From positions 1,302,001 through 1,366,000 of the forward strand of contig OZ271856.1 of assembly GCA_965601975.1 (NCBI GenBank): 64,000 nucleotides of DNA, given 5' to 3'. The stretch is from JANQIO01 sp965601975. GTDB taxonomy: Bacteria > Pseudomonadota > Gammaproteobacteria > Pseudomonadales > Halieaceae. Below the pieces are notes generated by a model. It made no database searches. It was not told where the DNA came from and saw nothing but the letters and a program-made list of their open reading frames with translations. Position numbers and translations under genes: made by a program. Below, in pieces: positions 48,447 through 56,956 of the stretch. Each line of letters starts with the position of its first letter. The first letter of the stretch is position 1.

Positions 48447-50636
48447 CTAGGCGGCGGCGGAGGATTCTCCCGCGAGCCTGGCCTTGGCTTCCCTGCGCCG
48501 GGCGTGCAGCACGGGCTCGGTGTAGCCGCTGGGTTGCTCGCAGCCCTTGAACACCAGGTCGCATGCCGCCTGGAAGGCCACGCTTGAGTCGAAGTCCGGC
48601 GCCATGTTGCGGTAGCTGGGGTCGCCGGCGTTCTGCTGGTCGACGACGGCGGCCATGCGCTTGAGGGTTTCCATCACCTGTTCCTCGGCGCAGACGCCGT
48701 GGCGCAGCCAGTTGGCAATGTGCTGGCTGGAGATCCGCAGGGTCGCCCGGTCCTCCATCAGTCCCACGTCATTGATGTCGGGGACCTTGGAGCAGCCCAC
48801 GCCCTGGTCGATCCAGCGCACCACGTAGCCGAGAATGCCCTGGGCGTTGTTGTCCAGTTCGCGCTGGATGTCCTCGGCGCCCAGGGTGCACTCCGCGACC
48901 GGGACATTGAGAATATCGTCCAGTGCCGCGCGCTGGCGCTGGGCCAGTTCGTCCTGGCGCCCGGCCACGCTGACCCGGTGGTAGTGAATGGCGTGCAGCG
49001 TCGCGGCGGTGGGAGAGGGCACCCACGCGGTGTTTGCCCCCGCTGTGGGGTGTCCGACCTTCTGTTCCATCATGGCGCTCATCAGGTCCGGCATGGCCCA
49101 CATGCCCTTGCCGATCTGGGCGCGGCCCTTCAGGCCGCAGGCCAGGCCCGTGTCCACGTTCCAGTCCTCGTAGGCCAGGATCCAGGGCTGTGCCTTCATG
49201 GTGCCTTTGGCCACCATGGGGCCCGCTTCCATGCTGGTGTGAATTTCGTCGCCGGTGCGATCGAGGAAGCCGGTGTTGATGAACACCAGGCGCTCGGCCG
49301 CCTGCTGGATGCAGGCCTTGAGGTTGACCGTGGTGCGGCGCTCCTCGTCCATGATCCCCATCTTCAGCGTGTTGCGCTCCAGGCCCAGCATGTCCTCGAT
49401 GCGGCCGAACAGCTCACAGGTGAAGGCGACCTCCTCGGGTCCGTGCATCTTCGGCTTGACGATGTAGACGCTGCCGGTGCGCGAGTTGCCGGGGCCATTG
49501 CCCTTGAGGTCGTGCAGGGCGATCGTGCTGGTAAAGACGCCGTCGAGAATGCCTTCGGGCACCTCGTTGCCGTCAGCATCGATGATCGCGTCGTTGGTCA
49601 TCAGGTGGCCGACGTTGCGCACAAACAGCAGGCTGCGGCCGTGCAGTACCAGCGGCTTGCCGGCCAGGTCAATGAACTCACGGTCCGGGTTGAGCCGGCG
49701 CTCCAGGGTCTTGCCGCCTTTTTCAAAGCTCTCGCTCAGGTCGCCTCTCATCAGGCCCAGCCAGTTGCGGTACACCAGGGCCTTGTCTTCCGCGTCCACG
49801 GCGGCGACGGAATCCTCGCAGTCCTGGATGGTGGTGACGGCGGCTTCGAGCACCACGTCTTTCACGCCGGCCGCATCGGTTTTGCCGACCGGGTGCTGGT
49901 GGTCCACCTGGATTTCGATGTGCAGGCCGTTGTGACGGAGCAGGATCGATGTCGGGTTCGCAGGGTCTCCGAGATAGCCGCGCAGCTGTGCGGGTTCCGC
50001 CAGGCCGGCAACGCTGCCGTCGGTGAGTTTCACGGAGAGGGCGCCGTCGGCAATCACGTAGGCTGTGGCGTCGGTGTGGGAGCCAGCGCCCAGGGGTACG
50101 GCTTCGTCCAGGAAGCCGCGCGCCCAGGCGATCACCTTGTCGCCGCGCACCGGGTTGTAGCCGCCGCTGCGCTCGGCGCCGCCGTCTTCGGGGATCACAT
50201 CGGTCCCGTAGAGGGCGTCGTAGAGGCTGCCCCAGCGGGCGTTGGCCGCGTTCAGCGCGTAGCGCGCGTTCATCACCGGAACCACCAGCTGCGGCCCCGC
50301 GGTCAGGGCGACCTCTTCATCCACGTTATCGGTGGTGATGCTGAAGTCTTCGGGCTCCGGCAGCAGGTAGCCAATCTCTTCCAGGAAAGCCCGGTAGGCG
50401 TCGCGGTCGAAGTCGACCCCCGGGTGGTCCCGGTGCCAGCCGTCGACCTTCGCCTGGATGTCGTCGCGTATCGCCAGCAGCTCGCGATTGCGGGGGGTGA
50501 GGTCCGTGAGAATCTGCTCGAGGCCCTGCCAGAATGCGTCGGCATCGAGGCCGGTGCCGGGCAGGATTTCCTCGGTGAGGAGTTGGTGAAGTTCGGCTGC
50601 GACCTGCAGGCCGCCTTCCTGGATACGGTCACTCAT
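48447..50636 (-). CDS. glcB: Malate synthase G
   Basis: GlcB condenses glyoxylate with acetyl-CoA to malate, allowing growth on C2 compounds and fatty acids. The 729 residues (start ATG at 50636) are the normal size for isoform G. Features include YALNAANARWGSLYDALYG, TTIQDCEDSVAAVDAEDK, VKPKMHGPEEVAFTCELF, GIMDEERRTTVNL and FINTGFLDRTGDEIHT, with the TIM-barrel catalytic residues in these blocks. A longer frame to 50702 adds an atypical N-terminus. It is the only glyoxylate-shunt gene visible. Confidence 0.97.
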   Translation of the reverse strand: MSDRIQEGGLQVAAELHQLLTEEILPGTGLDADAFWQGLEQILTDLTPRNRELLAIRDDIQAKVDGWHRDHPGVDFDRDAYRAFLEEIGYLLPEPEDFSITTDNVDEEVALTAGPQLVVPVMNARYALNAANARWGSLYDALYGTDVIPEDGGAERSGGYNPVRGDKVIAWARGFLDEAVPLGAGSHTDATAYVIADGALSVKLTDGSVAGLAEPAQLRGYLGDPANPTSILLRHNGLHIEIQVDHQHPVGKTDAAGVKDVVLEAAVTTIQDCEDSVAAVDAEDKALVYRNWLGLMRGDLSESFEKGGKTLERRLNPDREFIDLAGKPLVLHGRSLLFVRNVGHLMTNDAIIDADGNEVPEGILDGVFTSTIALHDLKGNGPGNSRTGSVYIVKPKMHGPEEVAFTCELFGRIEDMLGLERNTLKMGIMDEERRTTVNLKACIQQAAERLVFINTGFLDRTGDEIHTSMEAGPMVAKGTMKAQPWILAYEDWNVDTGLACGLKGRAQIGKGMWAMPDLMSAMMEQKVGHPTAGANTAWVPSPTAATLHAIHYHRVSVAGRQDELAQRQRAALDDILNVPVAECTLGAEDIQRELDNNAQGILGYVVRWIDQGVGCSKVPDINDVGLMEDRATLRISSQHIANWLRHGVCAEEQVMETLKRMAAVVDQQNAGDPSYRNMAPDFDSSVAFQAACDLVFKGCEQPSGYTEPVLHARRREAKARLAGESSAAA

Positions 50637-50788
50637 GATGGGATCTACCGCGCTATACCTGTCGAAACGACAAGTGTAGGAATCCCACCATAATTTATCC
50701 AATCAATGCTTTTTATCGCCGACATAAACCTGGCGAATATTGCTCTCTACACACCCGCTGAGGGCTTTCCATCAAACCGCTAAGGGCT

Positions 50789-51736
50789 TTAATGCTCCCA
50801 GCTGACCTCGCGGCCGGTCTCGACGATGAGCTGGCGCAGCCAGCGGTTGGCGGGATTGTGCTGCAGCAGCGGGCTCCAGGCGAGTTTCAGCTCCAGGGGT
50901 GGAATCTCCAGCGGCGGCGTCTTGATCACCAGCTGCGGGTTGTCGTGCTGCAACTGGGCGGCGAGGGTGGGCAGGGTCACCACCAGGTCGTTTTTCTCCG
51001 CCAGGATCATGGCGGCGTTGTAGTGCCGGGTGAATACGGTGATGTGGCGCTTTTTACCCAGCTTCGCGATGGCGGCGTCGACCCAGCCCAGGCGCTGGAC
51101 GTCTTCCGGGTCCACGCCGACGCCCACCCCCATGCCGGTCTTGCTGACCCAGACGTGCTGGGCCTTGAGGTAGTTCTCCAGCGTGAAATCCTTGAGCAGG
51201 GGGTTGTCGACGCTCAGCAGGCAGGAAAAACTGTCGATCCACACGGTGTTCTGGTGGAAGGACTGGGGCATGGAGTCGAAGCGGTTGATCACCAGGTCGA
51301 CCTTGCCCCGCTCGACATCGAGGAAGCTGACGTCGCTGGGCGTCATGATATCCAGGCTGATCCCCGGCGCCTGCTTGCGCAGCTTTGCCATCAGCGGCGG
51401 CAGCAGCGTGCTCTCGGCATAGTCGCTGGCCATGATGCGGAAGGTGCGCACGGCCTCTTCGGGGTTGAACTCGGCGGTGGGCTGCAGGGCCTGGTCGACG
51501 TTGCTGAGTATGTCCCGTACCAGCGGCTCCAGTTCCAGCGCCCGCTCGGTGGGGGTCATGCCGTCGCTGGTGCGCACCAGCAGGGGGTCGTTGAACACTT
51601 CCCGCAACCGGCGCAAGCCGTTGCTCATGGCCGGCTGGGACAGGTTCAGCTGGTTGGCGGCCTGGGTGACGTTGCGCTCGCGGAGCAGCACGTCCAGGTA
51701 CACCAGGAGGTTCAGGTCGACACGCTGGATATTCAC
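50789..51736 (-). CDS. LysR family transcriptional regulator
   Basis: A 315-residue LTTR starting at a GTG: winged helix-turn-helix at residues 5-65 (NLLVYLDVLLRERNVTQAANQLNLSQPAMSNGLRRLREVF) with a PBP2-type effector domain at about 95-305. It lies upstream of glcB on the same strand and is divergent from the acyl-CoA dehydrogenase gene. LysR proteins often control the divergent gene, so regulation of the dehydrogenase/aldolase pair is likely; candidate inverted repeats lie just upstream. Confidence 0.93.
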   Translation of the reverse strand: MNIQRVDLNLLVYLDVLLRERNVTQAANQLNLSQPAMSNGLRRLREVFNDPLLVRTSDGMTPTERALELEPLVRDILSNVDQALQPTAEFNPEEAVRTFRIMASDYAESTLLPPLMAKLRKQAPGISLDIMTPSDVSFLDVERGKVDLVINRFDSMPQSFHQNTVWIDSFSCLLSVDNPLLKDFTLENYLKAQHVWVSKTGMGVGVGVDPEDVQRLGWVDAAIAKLGKKRHITVFTRHYNAAMILAEKNDLVVTLPTLAAQLQHDNPQLVIKTPPLEIPPLELKLAWSPLLQHNPANRWLRQLIVETGREVSWEH

Positions 51737-51752
51737 TTTCTGAATGCTAACT

Positions 51753-51797
51753 ATGATAACGATTGATTTGGAAAATTATCATGTGGGGCGGATAATT
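51753..51797. promoter_or_regulatory. Overlapping inverted repeats, candidate LysR operator
   Basis: ATGATAA at 51753-51759 is the exact reverse complement of TTATCAT at 51776-51782. AATTATC at 51774-51780 is in turn the reverse complement of GATAATT at 51791-51797. They lie 17 bases upstream of the LysR start in the divergent region, where LysR regulators normally bind. Confidence 0.5.
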
Positions 51798-51865
51798 CCC
51801 AGCCATCCGACTCAGCAGGCATTGTTGTGTCGGGCTCACTACAATATCCGTTCGGGTTCCGCGCT

Positions 51866-51981
51866 GTGGTTTGGCTGTCGCCTTGGCTTTCGCGGACACG
51901 CCGTGAACACGTCCCTGTGGGCTCGGGCGCGCCATCCATGGCGCGCACGGTCCGCGAAAGCCAAGGCGACACCCAAACCAC
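51866..51981. repeat. Near-perfect 32-bp inverted repeat with an inner palindrome (MITE- or sRNA-like element)
   Basis: The arm at 51866-51897 is complementary to 51950-51981 in 31 of 32 positions; the sole mismatch is C51875 opposite C51972. The 52-base loop contains its own dyad, GCGCGCCAT at 51927-51935 and ATGGCGCGC at 51938-51946. The whole 116-base unit folds into a long stem with a second hairpin at its tip. No transposase is nearby. It occupies the 5' region of the acyl-CoA dehydrogenase gene, ending 22 bases before its start. Confidence 0.85.
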
Positions 51982-52003
51982 CCGAACATCGAAGGAATTT
52001 CAG

Positions 52004-53743
52004 ATGACGTACCGCGCCCCTGTCGAAGATATGCAGTTTGTGATCGACGAGCTATGCGAGCTTGAGACCACGCTAGGCTCCATGGATAACTTTGCCGACA
52101 AAGGGGTAGGCGCGGACCTGACGACCGCCTTGCTGGACGAATCCGCTCGCCTCACCGGCGAAGTCTGGGCACCCCTGCGCCGGGTCGGTGATACCCAGGG
52201 GGCGACCTGTGCCGACGGAAAAGTCACGATTACGCCGGGATATGCGGATGCGCTGCAGCAGCTGGGCGCCGGCGGTTGGCTTGGTATCTCTGCACCTGAG
52301 CAATATGGGGGCCAGGGTCTGCCCGAGGTGTATACCACGGCGGCCTGCGAGATGTGGGCCAGTGCGGACATGTCGATTTCCCTGTGTCCGGTGCTCTCCA
52401 TGGGCGCGGCGCTGGCGCTGAATGCCCACGGCAGTGACGAGCAGAAGGCCACTTACCTGGAGAAGATCTACACCGGCGAGTGGACGGGGACCATGAACCT
52501 GACGGAGTCCGGTGCGGGTTCTGATCTCGGCGTGATGAAGACGCGCGCGGTGCCCGAGGGCGATCACTACCGGATCTTCGGGCAGAAAATTTTCATTACC
52601 TGGGGCGACCACGACGCCACCGACAACATTGTGCACCTGGTGCTGGCCAAGCTGCCGGATGCGCCTGAGGGCAGTAAGGGGATATCCCTGTTTGTCGTCC
52701 CCAAGTTTCTGGTGAACGAGGACGGCAGTCTCGGCGAGCGCAACGACGTCTTCCCGGTGTCGGTGGAGCACAAGCTGGGGATTCACGGCAGCCCGACCTG
52801 CGTGATGGCCTTTGGCGACAACGACGGCGCCATTGGCTACCTGGTGGGTGAGCTCAACGGCGGACTGCGTGCCATGTTCACGATGATGAACGAGGCGCGG
52901 CTGAAGATCGGCCTGGAGGGCCTCAGCATCGGCGAGGGCGCTTACCAGCAGGCGGTGGCCTATGCCCGCGATCGTGTGCAGGGTGGCGTGCCGATCATCC
53001 AGCACCCGGACGTGAAGCGGATGCTGCTGATCATGCGCTCCCTGAACGAGGCCATGCGCGCCTTTGCCTATACCGAGGCGGTCACCATGGACAAGGCACA
53101 CCACGGCAAGAACGCCGAGCAGCAGGCGCGGCTGGACCTGATGATCCCGGTGATCAAGGGCTGGCTGACCGAGGTGGGCATGGAGCTCGCATCCCTGGGC
53201 GTGCAGGTGCACGGTGGCATGGGCTTTGTCGAGGAAACCGGCGCGGCGCAGTTCATGCGCGATGCGCGGATTGCACCCATCTACGAGGGTACCAACGGCA
53301 TCCAGGCCCAGGACCTGGTCGCACGCAAGCTGGGCCGGGATGGCGGGGCGTCCATGGAGGCACTGCTCGCTGAAGTGGACGCCACGCTGGCGGCCGCCGA
53401 TGGTCTTCCTGAACTGAAATCTGCCCTGGCGGCGGCGCTGGCGGAGCTGCGGCTTTCGACCCAGACCGTGCTGGCATTGTGGCAGGACAACCGGCCTGCC
53501 GCCCTGGCGCGGGCCTACGATTACATGATGCAGACCGGTTACGTGATGGGTGCCTGGCACCTGCTGCGGTCTGCCCTGGTGGCGCAACAAAAAATCGCCG
53601 ACGGCAGCGACAATCCTTTCTACGAGAGCAAGCTGGCCACGGCGCGCTTTTACTGCGAGAGCGTCCTGCCCCGTGCCGCGGGCTTTGCCGGCGCCATCGC
53701 CGGCGGCGACGCCCTGCTGGATTACGCGGAGAACTGGCTGTGA
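52004..53743 (+). CDS. Acyl-CoA dehydrogenase (FadE/DmdC-like, with C-terminal dimerisation domain)
   Basis: An FAD enzyme that oxidises an acyl-CoA at the alpha-beta bond. The ATG at 52004 with GAAGGA 7 bases upstream gives 579 residues; the longer frame would translate the hairpin element. Features are NLTESGAGSDLGVMKTRA (FAD/substrate contact), EHKLGIHGSPTC, LGVQVHGGMGFVEETGA and IYEGTNGIQAQDLVARKL, the last with the usual catalytic Glu. The extra C-terminal domain (about 465-579) occurs in DmdC-type 3-methylmercaptopropionyl-CoA dehydrogenases and other long-form enzymes; substrate not decided. Confidence 0.93.
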   Translation: MTYRAPVEDMQFVIDELCELETTLGSMDNFADKGVGADLTTALLDESARLTGEVWAPLRRVGDTQGATCADGKVTITPGYADALQQLGAGGWLGISAPEQYGGQGLPEVYTTAACEMWASADMSISLCPVLSMGAALALNAHGSDEQKATYLEKIYTGEWTGTMNLTESGAGSDLGVMKTRAVPEGDHYRIFGQKIFITWGDHDATDNIVHLVLAKLPDAPEGSKGISLFVVPKFLVNEDGSLGERNDVFPVSVEHKLGIHGSPTCVMAFGDNDGAIGYLVGELNGGLRAMFTMMNEARLKIGLEGLSIGEGAYQQAVAYARDRVQGGVPIIQHPDVKRMLLIMRSLNEAMRAFAYTEAVTMDKAHHGKNAEQQARLDLMIPVIKGWLTEVGMELASLGVQVHGGMGFVEETGAAQFMRDARIAPIYEGTNGIQAQDLVARKLGRDGGASMEALLAEVDATLAAADGLPELKSALAAALAELRLSTQTVLALWQDNRPAALARAYDYMMQTGYVMGAWHLLRSALVAQQKIADGSDNPFYESKLATARFYCESVLPRAAGFAGAIAGGDALLDYAENWL

Positions 53744-54219
53744 AACCGACCCCGGATATCGCCGACGAGTTCCCGAAAGACGTTCATGCCATTGAGCTGG
53801 ATTTCCGCAGCTACGGCGCGGTGAAGGCGTTCTGCGGCGAGGTGGTCACGGTCAAGTGCCACGAAGACAACTCGCTGGTAAAAGAGCTGGTATCGACCCC
53901 GGGTGAAGGGCGCGTCATTGTCGTCGACGGCGGCGGCTCAAAACGACGGGCGCTGCTGGGCGACATGCTGGCGGCCCAGGCCAGCGAGAACGGCTGGGCG
54001 GGGCTGATCATCAATGGCGTGATTCGCGACGTTGATGAAATCGGTGTCACCGAGCTGGGCGTGAAAGCCCTGGGCACCATCCCCCTCAAGACCGAGAAGC
54101 TCGGGCACGGCCAGCAGGGCATCCCACTGCACCTCGGTGGCGTGAACATCCATCCCGGTGACTGGGCCTACGCCGATAACAACGGCGTGTTGATCTCGGG
54201 CCGCGAGCTGCCCGTCTAG
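53740..54219 (+). CDS. RraA-like protein, probable 4-hydroxy-4-methyl-2-oxoglutarate aldolase family
   Basis: A 159-residue protein starting at a GTG that overlaps the dehydrogenase stop (GTGA), so the two are translationally coupled. RraA-fold features are VVDGGGSKRRALLGDMLAA, NGWAGLIINGVIRDVDEI and WAYADNNGVLISG. The Arg-Asp pair in VIRDVDEI matches the metal-binding aldolases; E. coli RraA, the RNase E inhibitor, has Arg-Gln there. Metal-dependent aldolase or decarboxylase activity is therefore more likely than RNase E control. It overlaps convergent nadC by 4 bases. Confidence 0.85.
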   Translation: MKPTPDIADEFPKDVHAIELDFRSYGAVKAFCGEVVTVKCHEDNSLVKELVSTPGEGRVIVVDGGGSKRRALLGDMLAAQASENGWAGLIINGVIRDVDEIGVTELGVKALGTIPLKTEKLGHGQQGIPLHLGGVNIHPGDWAYADNNGVLISGRELPV

Positions 54220-55061
54220 TCCAGCCGCATCGACAGGTCCAGCGCGGTCACATCCTTGGTGAGGGTGCCGATCGAGATGTAGTCGACGCCGGTCTCGGCA
54301 ATCGGGCGCAGGCTCTCCTCGGTGATGCCGCCGGAGGCCTCCAGGGCGGCCCGGCCCGCCGCCCGCATTACGGCCGTGCTCATATCCTGCAGGCTGAAAT
54401 TATCCAGCATGATGCGGTCGGTACCGGCCTCCAGCGCCTCGTCCAGTTCGGCGAGGGTTTCCACTTCCACTTCCACGGGCTTGCCGGGCGCCTGCTCCCG
54501 GGCCGCCGCGACGGCCGCGGCGATGCCGCCACAGGCCTCGATGTGGTTCTCCTTGATGAGGAACGCATCGAACAGGCCAATGCGGTGATTGAGGCAGCCC
54601 CCGCAGGTGACCGCGTACTTCTGGGCCAACCGTAATCCCGGCAGGGTCTTGCGCGTGTCCAGCAGCCGTACCCCGGTGCCGTCCACCAGCCGTGCGTAGT
54701 GATGGCAGCGCGTGGCCGTACCGGACAGCAGCTGCAGGAAATTCAGCGCGGTGCGCTCGCCGCTCAGCAGGCTTCGCGCCGGCCCGGTCAGTTCAAACAG
54801 CAGACGCTCCGGGATCACGGTTTCACCGTCACTGACGTGCCAGGTGACTTTCACCGCGGGGTCCAGCTGCCGAAACACTTCGTCCACCCAGTCCCGCCCG
54901 CAGACGACGCCGGCCTCGCGGCTGATCACCCGCGCATGCGCCTCCCGATCGGCAGGGATCAGTTCCGCCGTGATATCGCCGCTGCCCATGTCCTCGGCCA
55001 GGGCAGCGCGCACATTTTGTGCGATGGCATCCCGCATGGCCTGGGAATCCGGTGTATGCAT
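54216..55061 (-). CDS. nadC: Nicotinate-nucleotide pyrophosphorylase (carboxylating)
   Basis: NadC converts quinolinate and PRPP to nicotinate mononucleotide in NAD synthesis. The ATG at 55061 gives 281 residues. Family blocks are LAEDMGSGDITAELIP, ERTALNFLQLLSGTAT, LDTRKTLPGLRLAQKYAV, LIKENHIEACGG, VEVETLAELDEAL, IMLDNFS and EASGGITEESLRPIAETGVDYIS. Single gene, convergent with the RraA-like gene. Confidence 0.97.
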   Translation of the reverse strand: MHTPDSQAMRDAIAQNVRAALAEDMGSGDITAELIPADREAHARVISREAGVVCGRDWVDEVFRQLDPAVKVTWHVSDGETVIPERLLFELTGPARSLLSGERTALNFLQLLSGTATRCHHYARLVDGTGVRLLDTRKTLPGLRLAQKYAVTCGGCLNHRIGLFDAFLIKENHIEACGGIAAAVAAAREQAPGKPVEVEVETLAELDEALEAGTDRIMLDNFSLQDMSTAVMRAAGRAALEASGGITEESLRPIAETGVDYISIGTLTKDVTALDLSMRLD

Positions 55062-55264
55062 GAAAAGGTCCTGTCGAAAGAGAGCGGGATTGTAACACCC
55101 GGCCGGCGCCTGCAAGCCCTTCTGCAAAAGTTGCGAAGGGCTTCACAGCTTGCGGCTCAAGATGGCCGGAAGATAGTGTATCTTTGCTATAACTAGCCAA
55201 TTTCGCTGTATCCTCAGCGTGTCGACCGTCGGGGGCTGGAGGGCCCTCCAACAGGGACAGAGTC

Positions 55265-56104
55265 ATGGGATTGCTGGACGACCTCAAGAAAGAAGCAGAG
55301 AAAAAAGAAGAGCTGGCCCGCCAGCAGGGTTCCGAGCAGGAAGCGCAGCGGGCGTTTTACACCGAACACCTGCGCGACCTGATGCTGCGTGCCGAGAAGT
55401 ACTTCTCGGAACTCGTCGAGCAGCTGAACGCGGTGTCGCCGGACGTAGGCCCCGATATCTCGCTGGCACCCCCCGGGAAGCCGGCGCCGGTCCTCAAGCA
55501 GGGGAGCTACCTGTTCAAGGCGGACGATGACGACAACCCCATGTCCATGGTCGTTCGCACCGAGTGCAAGCTGGAAAAAAAGTACGAATACGATGTGCGC
55601 GGCATTGCCGAGACCAACCGCTTCCGAACGCTGCTGGGTGAACACAAGTTTCCCTGTCACGTGCGGGATCAGCTGGACGGCAACCACGACCTGATCGGCG
55701 GCACCTTTATCATGGAAGGTCCGCTGACCGTGCAGATCAAGCTGCAGGCGAGCCCCGAGGACCGCTGTATCTACATCGATTTGCTGAACGTCGATATCCA
55801 GCCACAGAAGCGCTACAAACTGCCGCCGGAAAAAGTGAATGACGACCTGTTCGACCGTCTGTCCCGCATGCTGATTCGCGAGCAGTCCACGCTGGTGGAA
55901 GTGAAGATCAGCGACGAGGCGCGGGAGGAGCTGCGCAGGAAAGTCGAAGAGGAAAAACTCCGCCAGGCGCAGGAAGAAGCCGAGGCCAGGGCCTACCGCG
56001 AAGCGGAGCGACTCAAGGAAGAAGAAGCCAGGCTGATCAACCGGGCCAAGCGCTCGGTGACCGAGGGCATCAAGAAAATCCTCTCCCGGGACGAGCAGGA
56101 CTGA
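55265..56104 (+). CDS. Conserved hypothetical protein with terminal coiled coils
   Basis: A 279-residue cytoplasmic protein not assigned to a named family. The N-terminal 30 residues are charged and helical (GLLDDLKKEAEKKEELARQQ). A beta-rich middle (about 75-195) carries ECKLEKKYEYDVRGI and YIDLLNVDIQPQKRYKLPPE, and a long highly charged coiled coil (about 215-265, EEKLRQAQEEAEARAY) ends in a basic tail. No signal peptide or membrane helix. GGGACAGAG precedes the ATG. A scaffold or envelope-stress role could be imagined, but nothing in the sequence settles it. Confidence 0.85.
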   Translation: MGLLDDLKKEAEKKEELARQQGSEQEAQRAFYTEHLRDLMLRAEKYFSELVEQLNAVSPDVGPDISLAPPGKPAPVLKQGSYLFKADDDDNPMSMVVRTECKLEKKYEYDVRGIAETNRFRTLLGEHKFPCHVRDQLDGNHDLIGGTFIMEGPLTVQIKLQASPEDRCIYIDLLNVDIQPQKRYKLPPEKVNDDLFDRLSRMLIREQSTLVEVKISDEAREELRRKVEEEKLRQAQEEAEARAYREAERLKEEEARLINRAKRSVTEGIKKILSRDEQD

Positions 56105-56130
56105 AACGGGGCCGGGCCAGCCGCACGGCA

Positions 56131-56934
56131 TTGAACGTCGCGGCCACCATGGTCACCCTCGGCGCCAAGCGGGGCTGGTCCGAGCGCCTGCCGGCGGGAC
56201 TCCCGGAGCTCAGCGAAGCACTGCTGCTTACATGCGGCGAATTCCCCTTCAGCGAACGCGCCCTGCGCGCCTCCCGCAGTCGCGGCGCGGTCCGCCTGGC
56301 CACCCTGGGGGAAGTTTTCCAGCCGGGCGCCTTTGAGGGCCTGGGGCGCCGCAAGATCTACATGAACGACCAGGTCCTCGCGGCGATCGATGCCGGCGCC
56401 ACCCAGGTGCTGGTGCCGGGGGCCGGTTTCGACACGTTGTGCCTGCGCCTTGCCGCGGAGTATCCCGACGTGACGTTCTGTGAGGTGGACCACCCTGACA
56501 CTGCCCGGTCCAAGGCCAGGGCGGTGTCAGAACTGGGCCAGCCCGACAACATGGTGCTGGTAGCCGCGGACCTGGCTGCCAGGCCGCTGTCCGAGGTGCT
56601 GGCGGACTGCGAGGCCTGGGACAGCAGTGCCGTCAGTGTCGCCGTGGCGGAGGGCCTGCTGTACTACCTGCCCTATGATTCGGTGCAGCAGCTCTTCAGT
56701 GAGCTGCGCCAGAGCAGCGCCACCGGTAGCCGGGTCGCGTTCTCGCACCTGTTCAACCTGCGGCGCTATCGCCTGGCCCAGGTGGCGCTGCAGGCGACAG
56801 GTGAACCCTGGCTGTCGGCGGCCGAGGTCGATGAACTCGAGGAGTACGTGGGTCCGGGCTGGGACATCATCGATACCCAACCCGAGTCAAAGTTCCGGCA
56901 GCTCGAAGGCTTGGCTGTGGCCGAGCGGCGGTAG
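56131..56934 (+). CDS. LCM-type class I SAM-dependent methyltransferase
   Basis: A 267-residue protein with the pattern of the leucine-carboxyl-methyltransferase-like bacterial family: LVPGAGFDTLCLRLA (SAM loop), FCEVDHPDTARSK (acidic end and family motif), MVLVAADLAARPL and VAVAEGLLYYLP. The substrate is unknown in bacteria. The start is uncertain: a TTG at 56131 opens the conserved N-terminus and an ATG at 56149 is the alternative. It lies 26 bases after the coiled-coil gene and may share its transcript. Confidence 0.8.
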   Translation: MNVAATMVTLGAKRGWSERLPAGLPELSEALLLTCGEFPFSERALRASRSRGAVRLATLGEVFQPGAFEGLGRRKIYMNDQVLAAIDAGATQVLVPGAGFDTLCLRLAAEYPDVTFCEVDHPDTARSKARAVSELGQPDNMVLVAADLAARPLSEVLADCEAWDSSAVSVAVAEGLLYYLPYDSVQQLFSELRQSSATGSRVAFSHLFNLRRYRLAQVALQATGEPWLSAAEVDELEEYVGPGWDIIDTQPESKFRQLEGLAVAERR

Positions 56935-56956
56935 TTCCAGGGCTGGCACACTGCCC

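Noticed and set aside
48699..50693. 664-codon frame antisense to glcB
   Set aside because: glcB is an unmistakable full-length gene on the other strand; the frame has no recognisable domain.
51868..51979. Insertion sequence ends
   Set aside because: The arms enclose only 52 bases and no transposase; if mobile, it would be a non-autonomous miniature element, which needs further copies to support it.
51827..52003. N-terminal extension of the acyl-CoA dehydrogenase through the hairpin element
   Set aside because: The extra 59 codons encode the inverted repeat, have no counterpart in the family, and a good ribosome-binding site precedes the ATG at 52004.
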